DNA of 64,000 bases from Flavobacterium nitrogenifigens. Lineage in GTDB: Bacteria; Bacteroidota; Bacteroidia; Flavobacteriales; Flavobacteriaceae. Of the stretch, positions 54,351-62,900 are shown in pieces. The stretch's first letter is position 1. Each line of letters opens with the position of its first letter. Position numbers and translations under genes: made by a program. Under the pieces are notes generated by a model. The model was given only the letters and a program-made list of their open reading frames with translations. It had not been told where the DNA came from and did not search any database. The stretch spans positions 96,357 through 160,356 of the forward strand of contig NZ_QJRI01000169.1 in NCBI RefSeq assembly GCF_003254565.1, written 5' to 3'.

Positions 54351-54965
54351 ATGAAAACCATTCAGGATAGGAGAGAAATAGCTGTTTTTTCTTCTGATGA
54401 GAAAGTTAGTGACTCGTATGATTTTATTATTGAAGAGGCAACGATTAAGCATGTTTTCTATATAAATGATATTTGTGAAGAGACATTGTTATCTGCCAAA
54501 GCCCGTGGAACTGGGATTTCAGGACGACCACCAGAATTACTCGAGAAAAAAATAAAAGAAGGAGAAGCTATTATTGCATTTACGCCAGATGGAAAATGGG
54601 CAGGTTTTGCTTTTATTTCTTCTTGGGAAAACGGAAGATATGTTTCTAATTCTGGATTAATTGTTGCCCCTGAGTTTAGACACACTGGCTTAGCCAAAAG
54701 AATAAAAAGAAAAACCTTTGAATTAAGCCGTAAAAAATACCCAGAAGCACTTGTTTTTAGCTTAACGACAGGTCTTGCCGTTATGAAAATGAATCATGAT
54801 CTTGGTTTTGAACCCGTAACCTATCTAGAATTACCAAATGATGAGCTTTTTTGGGAGAACTGTAAAAGCTGCATCAATTGCCCGATTTTATTAAGCAAGG
54901 AAAGAAAAAACTGTTTGTGTACTGCTATGCTGTATGATCCAAAAAAATCTGACGCTAATAGTTAA
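54351..54965 (+). CDS. GNAT acetyltransferase with Cys-rich tail (arginine-operon type)
   Basis: A 204-residue GNAT protein: EATIKHVFYINDICEE, GKWAGFAFISSWENGRYVSNSGLIVAPEFRHTGLAKRIKRKTFEL. The C-terminal tail holds five Cys (CKSCINCPILLSKERKNCLC) and ends with TAMLYDP. From memory this is the layout of the acetyltransferase next to argG in Bacteroidota arginine operons. No arginine gene is here, so this is probably a paralogue; the Cys cluster could bind a metal. Acceptor unproven. Confidence 0.8.
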   Translation: MKTIQDRREIAVFSSDEKVSDSYDFIIEEATIKHVFYINDICEETLLSAKARGTGISGRPPELLEKKIKEGEAIIAFTPDGKWAGFAFISSWENGRYVSNSGLIVAPEFRHTGLAKRIKRKTFELSRKKYPEALVFSLTTGLAVMKMNHDLGFEPVTYLELPNDELFWENCKSCINCPILLSKERKNCLCTAMLYDPKKSDANS

Positions 54966-54995
54966 TTTGTTACATCAATTTGATATTGGTAGTAA

Positions 54996-55447
54996 TTGAC
55001 TAATTGTTCAATTGAGAGATTATCAAGATTGATTCGTATTGGAGAATTGAAATTGGTAAAAAAAACTCCTTTTGATTTTGCATTAAAACATAAAATTAGT
55101 GAAAGAATAGAAAAACAAGACGAACAGCTGAAATTCGAAAAAGGTTATGATTGCGATTATGGGCTAAATACTAATAAAGAAGATGGCTTTGTTCATACAG
55201 TAGCAATAAAAGAAAATTATTAAAGTATTTATTTAGGTGTTTTTGTGTAATTATTTGTAATATAGTTTTATATGTTAAAATTATATAGACTAAGAACACC
55301 TTTAGATCAAGTGCTAAAAATGATTGTCTTGCCGTTTTTGCTTTAGAAATTCTGCACTCTCCAGGTGCATCAAATCAGCTAAAATTTCCTCAAATAACTT
55401 TAAAAACAGGAGAGAAGTGTCATGAAGTCTCTTTGTACAAAATTTAG
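54996..55447 (+). pseudogene. Decayed aldose 1-epimerase (galM-like)
   Basis: Two fragments in different frames match the C-terminal half of aldose 1-epimerase. Fragment 1 (54996-55223, no ATG) reads LTNCS, then GELKLVKKTPFDFALKHKIS and DEQLKFEKGYDCDYGLN, equivalent to LTNHS, PTGEL..TPFDF and QL..GYDHNFVLN. Fragment 2 (55307-55447) reads VFALEILHSPGASNQLKFPQ and ITLKTGEKCHEVSLYKI, the C-terminus of the family. The middle, the N-terminal half and the catalytic parts between are lost or scrambled. Not functional. Confidence 0.8.
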
Positions 55448-56347
55448 GTTGAAAAGTAAGTTTTTTTGAGTTGAAAAATTAAAAATTTAGAAGCATTAAA
55501 ACGAAGAAAGTTTTGATCTTTTTTTAGGAAACAGAAAATTGTTTTTCACTATAAAATCGTTGTTTTTTGATATGATTTCCGCTATAGAGGTTTTCTATAG
55601 TTAATATTTAACTATTTGATTTTTAGTTTTTAAATTTAATTAATTAAACAAAAAGTTTAATAGTTGTAATAGAGAGGATATTTGAGTCTGTTAAGGCTGG
55701 TTTGTGTTTTTGTTTGTAGTTCTCGGGAGAAAGAAACGGACAAAAACCGGGTTATAAAGAGTCTCCAAATTTATTGGGAGATCCAACATTTTTTTTTCGA
55801 AAATGGAGTTTAGTATCTGTATGGAATGACAACTGGAGATTTTCTTAATGAAGAAGGTTTTCGCATACACTTTTTCAGATTTTAGATTTTAAAAAAAAAT
55901 GGAAAAAATGCTTTGAAGAAAGAAGACGCTTAATGGAAAAAAAAGTTTTTTTGAACGCCAAAGATTTTTAAATAGAATAATAATTTTTGCATTATTTATA
56001 CTGCTAAAGAGAATTACACTCCATGATAATTTGCTTGAGTTATTTCAGAATGATTTTAAGGCCTAAATATTTAATTTGGACATCTTGTCTGATTCTCTCT
56101 TTTTTGTTGGTTAGGATGAATAAAAATGCCTTTATTGCGTGTGTTTAGTTTGTTTCGATCTAGAAAAAAATGGCAAATAGTTTAATCATTAATAAAAAAA
56201 GATGTTGTGATCATATAGAGTAGATAGTTTTGCTAACCCAAAGTGAGTCTGCCCATTTTTTAACATTTTAACCTGCTTTTAACACAGATGTAATTTTAAT
56301 ATTGTCTATTTCAGTTCAGATTCGTACATTGTTAAAAATTACAGATC
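55448..56347. other. Degenerate intergenic region
   Basis: About 900 bases without an intact gene, rich in T and A. A broken frame at 55726-55971 gives protein-like pieces (GYKESPNLLGDP, RKWSLVSVWNDNWRFS, then after two stops EERRRLMEKKVFLNAKDF), probably a second decayed gene of unknown family. ccattttttaacattttaa at 56253-56271 repeats the word at 40083-40101. Confidence 0.5.
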
Positions 56348-56761
56348 ATGACTAAAAAAATAGAAGATTTAATTCCGCATCGTGCCCCATTCCTTTTTGT
56401 GGATGAAATTATTTCTTATACGACAGAAACAATCATTGGTTTAAAGACGTTTACAGAAAAAGATGCTTGGCTTCAGGGCAGTTTTCCCGATTTTAATTTT
56501 GTTCCAGGAACTATTTTAATTGAAGCAATGGCGCAGTGTGGTGGTGCAGGTATAAAACTTTTAGGGATTGCAGATGGCGTTTTTGGCTTGGTTAGCTTAG
56601 ACAAGGTTGAGTTTTTTGGAGGTGTTGAGTTCGATAAACTCGTTAAATTTGTGGTAAAAAACATTCGCACAAGCGAAAAAATCATAAAACAGTCGGGTGA
56701 AGCTTTTGATGAAGATAGGTTGATTATGAAAGGTGAGTGGATGTGTGTTAAGCTTCAGTGA
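56348..56761 (+). CDS. FabZ-like hotdog-fold protein without catalytic His
   Basis: A 137-residue hotdog protein. The start IEDLIPHRAPFLFVDEI and the central VPGTILIEAMAQCGG are those of FabZ 3-hydroxyacyl-ACP dehydratase, with Glu59 in place. The GHFP motif that supplies the catalytic His in FabZ reads GSFP (Ser45). It may therefore be inactive as a classical dehydratase or serve another acyl-binding role. Alone, not in a fatty-acid synthesis cluster. Confidence 0.85.
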   Translation: MTKKIEDLIPHRAPFLFVDEIISYTTETIIGLKTFTEKDAWLQGSFPDFNFVPGTILIEAMAQCGGAGIKLLGIADGVFGLVSLDKVEFFGGVEFDKLVKFVVKNIRTSEKIIKQSGEAFDEDRLIMKGEWMCVKLQ

Positions 56762-56857
56762 GAGAGTAGAAGTAAGACGATAGAAGCGAGAAGCTAGATA
56801 GTAGAATATTTAGTGGATGTTTAGAAAAGAGTTTTTTTAAAACTAGTTTTTTTAAGT

Positions 56858-57016
56858 TTCTGAGAAGCTAAATATTTATAGCTTGGAATAAAATTTTATA
56901 GTAAAAAGCTCCGGAGGAGCGACATGTCTAGCTAAGAAATATGTTGCTCCTCCGCAGCTTTTTTAATTGGCCATATTGTATTTCTATAAATATTTCACCC
57001 CGCTGGGGTTTTACAG
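56858..57016. repeat. E-type inverted repeat
   Basis: Inner hairpin aaagctccggaggagcgaca (56905) against tgttgctcctccgcagcttt. Outer words are tttctgagaagctaaatatt with tatagc and ctataaatatttcaccccgc with tggggtt. Confidence 0.85.
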
Positions 57017-57047
57017 AAGAATAAATTTTATGAATATTACATATAGC

Positions 57048-57081
57048 AAAAAAGCTGTCCTTTCGAGACAGCTTTTTTTTA
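57048..57081 (-). terminator. Terminator at the OmpA-protein stop codon
   Basis: Stem aaaagctgtc and gacagctttt with T-runs on both strands. It overlaps the stop codon of the minus-strand gene. Confidence 0.8.
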
Positions 57082-59007
57082 CATTTTTGTGATGATGAAT
57101 TCGCTTCGGCGATTGACTTGATGCTGTGCTTCGGTACACGGCACTCCGTTGGAGCAATTATTGATTAACTGTGTCTCTCCGTAGCCAATTGCGCTTTCTA
57201 TTCTTTCGGGAGCAACTCCTTGAGAAATTAAATAATCTCTTGTGGCTTTTGCTCTTCGATCTGACAATTCGAGATTGTATTGATCGTTGGCTCTTGAATC
57301 GGTATGCGATTCAATTTTGATCACAACAGTGTTATACTGATGCATTAAGAGAACTACTTTATTTAGTTCTATTGCAGCATCATAGCGGATGTCTGATTTG
57401 TCTAAATCAAAGTAAATAATTCCGATTTTTATTTTTAAAAGACCATTTTCGCGAACAATCAAAGCTGGATCTAAACCTACTAAAGCTTCGGTTTTTCCTG
57501 AACTGTTTGCTGTTACAATTGCTTTTGTATTGTTGTTGTAATTCTCTTTTGAGACTTCGATCGTATAAGGCGTATTGCAATTTACGTTGTTATTAAAATC
57601 GTATTTTCCGTCCAATTGAGAAACGGTTTCAGCCACTTTTATTCCATTAGCATTTTTTAGCGTTACCATGGCTCCAGCAATTCTGTTGTTTGAAATGGCA
57701 TCAAAAACGTAACCGCTTATAGCTTGATTGCATGACCTTTCAAAAGAGTAAATATCATCATCGCCTTTTCCGGTTTTTCTATTCGAACAGACAAAACCTT
57801 TATTGGTTGTTTCGTTTACAATATAGCCAAAATCATCTCTGTTGCTGTTTAGTGGCGCTCCAAGATTGGCGGGAGCATCAAAAGCACCGTCATTTATTCT
57901 GCTTTCGAATACATCTAGACCTCCTAAGCCTAAAAATCCGTCAGAAGAAAAATATAGTGCCTGATCAGTGATGTATGGAAACATTTCGCGTCCTGTGGTA
58001 TTTATTTTTTCACCTAAATTCTTTGGCTGAGAGAATTGATTGTTGCCTAAAATATCCACTACAAAAATATCTGTAGAACCAATTGTTCCTGGCATATCTG
58101 ATACAAAATACAGTTTTTTCCCGTCTTTGCTTACCGACGGATGTCCAACAGAATAACCGTCGCTGTTAAAAGGCAGTTCCTGAATCTCTTTCCAAGAAAC
58201 TGTGCCATTGCTGTTTTCTACGGCTGTAGCAGAAAAGATTTTAAGATTATTAATGCCTTTGCTGTCACGTTTCAGTTTTCCGTTGTAATTGTTTCGGGTA
58301 AAATAAATCGTTTTTTCATCTGGAGAAAAGGCAATGCAGGCTTCATGATATTTGGTGGTGATATCTTTGGCAAAACGCTCTTTAAAAGTAACATTTGATT
58401 GTGTTTCGCTAATTTTTCCCAATTGCATATTCAGGTAAGGCTGATCATTCCATCCGTATTTTTCAGTTTTAAAATAAGAAGAATCAATTGTGGTCGAGTA
58501 CACCAAATCACCTTTGTAAAATATCGGACCAAAATCAGAGTAGGCTGAATTGATATCCAAGTTTTCGAGTACAAATGAAGGCTTTATGTTTTCGATATCT
58601 TCTAGAGTTACATTTTTAAGCGAAAAATTCTTAGCTCTTGGGTCTGTCGATTTTTGTTTTTCAGCAAAGGCTTTCATCCATTTTTTCGCAAGTTCGTAAT
58701 TCTGTATTCCTTGTAAAGACTGGGCATAGCGGAATAGATATTCAGCAGAAACTTCATTGGGATAATCCGCAATCAGCTTCCCGTACCATTTTGAGGCACT
58801 TGACATTCTGGTATTAAAATAATAAGCATCTCCAAGCCGCTGAAGCGTTTCTCTAGAAGCATCTCCATTATTTATGGAAAGCTCATACGATTTTGCGGCT
58901 TCAACATAATACATCTTGTCAAAAAGCGCATCGGCAGTTTTGTTTTTGGTTTGTGAATAAATCAGCTGTATAACCAATAATGCGAGTATAGTAATTGTTC
59001 TTTTCAT
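57079..59007 (-). CDS. OmpA/PD40 protein of type IX secretion cluster
   Basis: A 642-residue exported protein (signal MKRTITILALLVIQLIYS). Domains in order: TPR-like helices (about 25-125), PD40 beta-propeller repeats (about 140-420, e.g. CIAFSPDEKTIYFTRN, PSVSKDGKKLYFVSD, PYITDQALYFSSDG), a carboxypeptidase-regulatory-like domain (about 432-500), and OmpA (about 525-642, IYFDLDKSDIRYDAA, IESHTDSRAND, YNLELSDRRAKATRDYLISQG). This is the PorE-type arrangement that anchors the secretion machinery to peptidoglycan. It lies directly after PorP/SprF, 12 bases apart. Confidence 0.92.
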   Translation of the reverse strand: MKRTITILALLVIQLIYSQTKNKTADALFDKMYYVEAAKSYELSINNGDASRETLQRLGDAYYFNTRMSSASKWYGKLIADYPNEVSAEYLFRYAQSLQGIQNYELAKKWMKAFAEKQKSTDPRAKNFSLKNVTLEDIENIKPSFVLENLDINSAYSDFGPIFYKGDLVYSTTIDSSYFKTEKYGWNDQPYLNMQLGKISETQSNVTFKERFAKDITTKYHEACIAFSPDEKTIYFTRNNYNGKLKRDSKGINNLKIFSATAVENSNGTVSWKEIQELPFNSDGYSVGHPSVSKDGKKLYFVSDMPGTIGSTDIFVVDILGNNQFSQPKNLGEKINTTGREMFPYITDQALYFSSDGFLGLGGLDVFESRINDGAFDAPANLGAPLNSNRDDFGYIVNETTNKGFVCSNRKTGKGDDDIYSFERSCNQAISGYVFDAISNNRIAGAMVTLKNANGIKVAETVSQLDGKYDFNNNVNCNTPYTIEVSKENYNNNTKAIVTANSSGKTEALVGLDPALIVRENGLLKIKIGIIYFDLDKSDIRYDAAIELNKVVLLMHQYNTVVIKIESHTDSRANDQYNLELSDRRAKATRDYLISQGVAPERIESAIGYGETQLINNCSNGVPCTEAQHQVNRRSEFIITKM

Positions 59008-59019
59008 AGACTATCCGTA

Positions 59020-59949
59020 TTAAAAGAATCTTGGTGATTTTAGTCCTTTTTTGCGTGAAACCAGTTCAAAGCGAAGCATGATTTCATGTGTGCCACTGTT
59101 GTAGTTCTGCAAAGCAGTTGTAGTATAATCGTAGGCATAGCCGGCCATAATCATTGGTGTGATCTGAATTCCGACCAAACCGCTAACAGAATCAGATGTA
59201 CGATAGGAAACACCAAGTGTTAGAGCATTGTTGAACATAAAATTGGCAGATATATCGGCAATTATTGGAGCGCCGGCTACATATTTTAGGAAAACAGCAG
59301 GTTTGAATTTGGTATGTGCCGAAAGGTCAAAAACATAACCTCCAATAAGATAAACGTGTATTCTCTGATTGACCAAATCTTCGCTGATATCATCGTAAGT
59401 ATAACGTTCTCGGGTCATGAAATTTGGAACGGAGAGCCCAATATAATCTCTTTCTCCATGCCAGTACAATCCAGCACCGATAACAGGCAGGAATTTATTG
59501 GTGATGTTTTCACGAAATTGAACATCAGGATCTTTGTAGCTTCCTTTAGACCAGTCGATATTGATGACGCGGCCACCGCCTTTTAATCCAAAGGAAAGCT
59601 TGTGCGTTTCACCAGATTTAATGGTATATGAGAAATTAGCATCTAAATATTGTTCTTCTGTTGGCCCAATTTCGTCATTTACAATTGAGATTCCGAGACC
59701 TACATTTTTTCCCACAGGTGTGTCCAATGAAAAGCTTTGTGTGTCAGGAGCGCCTTCAAGACCAACCCATTGTGTTCTGTAAATTCCAGTTATTGCGAGA
59801 TGCCCTAACGAACCTGCGTAAGCTGAATTGACAGTAAGCGTATTGTACATATATTGTGTATACTGAGGGTCTTGCTGCGCGACAGCCCCGTATACTGAAA
59901 GTATACTTATTATCGTGAAAACCTTTTTAATATTTTTAATCATAGCCAA
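59020..59949 (-). CDS. PorP/SprF-family type IX secretion membrane protein
   Basis: A 309-residue outer-membrane barrel with signal peptide ending at VYGAVA-QQDPQYTQYMYN. That QDPQ(Y/F)(T/S)QYM...N start and the strand LAITGIYRTQWVGLEGAPDTQSF are diagnostic of PorP/SprF. In F. johnsoniae SprF is needed to place the adhesin SprB at the surface. The paired large adhesin upstream here suggests a similar dedicated role. Confidence 0.95.
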   Translation of the reverse strand: MAMIKNIKKVFTIISILSVYGAVAQQDPQYTQYMYNTLTVNSAYAGSLGHLAITGIYRTQWVGLEGAPDTQSFSLDTPVGKNVGLGISIVNDEIGPTEEQYLDANFSYTIKSGETHKLSFGLKGGGRVINIDWSKGSYKDPDVQFRENITNKFLPVIGAGLYWHGERDYIGLSVPNFMTRERYTYDDISEDLVNQRIHVYLIGGYVFDLSAHTKFKPAVFLKYVAGAPIIADISANFMFNNALTLGVSYRTSDSVSGLVGIQITPMIMAGYAYDYTTTALQNYNSGTHEIMLRFELVSRKKGLKSPRFF

Positions 59950-59994
59950 TATATTTTGGTTAATCCTATTCTTAATTTGAAAGCCTTTATGGTT

Positions 59995-62900
59995 TTATTT
60001 TAGATAAAGCCATCCAGAGGTTTTTTTAGATCCATCTCCTAAATCAAGAATATAGAAATAGGTGCCTTCGGGAAGTGTTTTAGCAGAGTTTTCCTCTTTA
60101 CCGTCCCAGGTGTTATCATACCCTTTTTTATAATAAACCAAATTACCCCAGCGGTTAAAGATCTCCAGCTGATTATCAGGATATCTTTCGATACAATCGA
60201 TATAGAAGTAATCGTTTTGTCCATCATCATTTGGTGAAAATTCATTGTAAATTTTCAGACAGTTTGGCGAAACGGTTGCACTATCTTGATTGTTTGCGGA
60301 ATTGGTATCTATCTGATCTAGTTTTACTAAATGTGCTGTATTTAGATAATCATTGAAATCAATCACTTTAACCGTTAATGTTAGTGTTTGGACCGCTCCA
60401 GTGTTAATCGATGGAATACTCCAAATGCCTGTTTTAGGATTATAAGCACCAGAAGTCACGGTTGAGCTTACAAATGAATATCCTTTTGGCAATGCATCCT
60501 GAACTTCTACATTAGTGGCAGTTATATTACCTCGATTTTCTGCTGTAATGGTAAAAGTCACTTGCGTATCCATCGGAACTTCTGTTTTATCTACTTCTTT
60601 ATTAATGGCTACATCAGTAGAAGGAACATTGATAAATTCAGAATCTTCATCATCCTCGCTCTGATCTCCGTTATCGTTATTTGGAGTTGAATCTGGATCA
60701 AATTGATTGCTGGCAGTTACTTGCGCAATGTTAACATAATCAGTATTTTCTAGGCCAAGTGGGTTGGCTACAGTTGCCTCGTATGTTAGGGTAATACCAC
60801 CTACAGGAACGGTTAAATCGACCCATTTTATAATGTCTTTGCTGAAGATACCTCCATTATTGATATTCGAAATATTCTTGAATCCAAGCGGTATCAAGTC
60901 TTCAACAGCCACACCGGTAGCAGTGCTTGGCCCGTCATTATTAAGCTGAAGTGTAAATGTTACGACTTCGTTTACATTGGCGTTTTTGTTGCTGGCTGTT
61001 TTTTCCAAACTTAAATCGGCAACTGCAATTTTAATTTGTAAACTGTCATAATCATCTTCTGTTGTAACTCCGTTATTTGGAGTCGAATCAGGATCGGGCA
61101 GGTTACTGGCAATAACCTCGGTTATATTTGTGTATTCGCCTGCTGCGCCTGTTGGTTTATTCACTGTTGTATAAATATCTAGCGACTGATCTGTTCCGGT
61201 AGGAATATTTCCGACATTCCAAATACCTGTGATATAGTTGTATAAACCACTTGTAGGGCTACTTGTCTGATACGTAAATCCAGGTGGCAGCAAGTCTTTG
61301 ACTCTTACGCCAGATGCATCTCCAGGGCCATCATTAGTAACAGTAACTGTAAAAATTACCGTTGAGCCTACATCATGAATGGCATCTTGATTAAGAGCTG
61401 TTTTTTTAATAGATAAATCTGCCATTACGATAACTGGTGTAACAGAAATACTGTCGTAATCATCCTCAGTAGTAACTCCGTTGCCAGGTGTACTATCTGG
61501 ATCATGCTGATCTGCGGTCATGATTTCGGCTATATTTAAATATTCGTCTGTAGTGCCTGTTGGAGCTTTTACAAAAACATTTAAAATTAAAGTATGGCTA
61601 TTTCCAGGCAGTATAATTCCAGGAGTCCATTCGCCAGTTGTAGGATTATAAGGGCCTGAAGTAGAATTATAGAAAATGTAATCATACCCAGATGGCAATA
61701 CATCTTTTATAGTTACACCCGTGGCATTGCTCGGACCTGAATTGGTTACTGTAATCGAGAACGATATCTGCGAACCTACTGCAGGAGTAAGTATGTTGTT
61801 AATTACTTTTTTCTCTAATGAAAGATCTGCAACGGCAGGAACAGGAGTCACTATTACAGAACTAATGTCGTCCTCGCCACTAGCATTATTATTTGGTGTC
61901 GAATCTGGATCCAGTTCATTAGATGCATAAACTTCTGCAATGTTTTGATAATCGCCTGTTAGATTTATTTTTGCACCAATTAATAAAGATTCTGAACCGC
62001 CATTTGGTATAGTTCCGACTTCCCAGATTCCGGTACTATTAAAATATTGCCCTGCTGTAGAGCTATATACAATATATTCATAACCACTTGGCAGAAGGTC
62101 TTTTACCTGAACACCAGTTGCGGTTTGTGGTCCGCTATTTGTTACGGTTATTTCAAATGTAACGGTTGCTCCAAATATTGGACTTAAATTACCGCCAACT
62201 ATTGCTTTTACAAGTGATAAATCGGCCATTGGAACTACAGGAACAGTTGCTATTTCTGCATAATCATCTTCTGTAGTAATTCCGTTGTTTGGAGTTGAGT
62301 TAGGGTCAAGAAGACTGCTTGCTGTAACTTCGCTTGTATTTAAATAATTGCCTGAAGCGTTTACAATAGCTGTTAATTGAAGTGTTTGAGAATCGCCATT
62401 TATCAACGAGCCAATCGTCCATTTTCCTGTTACATTGTTATAAGTTCCTTTTGTAGCGGTAAAACTAGAGAATGTATATCCTGATGGAAGCAAATCTGTC
62501 ACTTCAACTCCTGCTGTGGTTTCTGGTCCTTTATTGGTAATGATTATTTCAAAAGTAACAGGAGTGCCAATAAGGGGAGTTGGATTATTAACTGTTTTAG
62601 TCAGTGATAAATCGGCTGTCTGTTGAGTTGGCACAACTCTATTGCCAATGGTTGCATAATCATCTTCGCTTTCAATTCCATTATTTGGAGTAGAATCGGG
62701 ATCAGGAAGATTGCTAGCGGTTACTTCTGCAACGTTTGCATAATTTCCAGAAGCATTTACAACTGCAGTTATTTGTAGCACTTGAGAATCACCGTTAAGA
62801 AGTGAACCAATGTTCCATTTTCCTGTAGTCTTGTTATAAGTTCCTTTGGTAGCAGAATAGCTGCTGAAAGTATAACCGCTTGAAAGTAGATCTGTTACTT

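Noticed and set aside
54996..55223. Intact 75-residue protein
   Set aside because: There is no ATG (TTG only), a stop directly precedes it, and the sequence is a fragment of aldose 1-epimerase.
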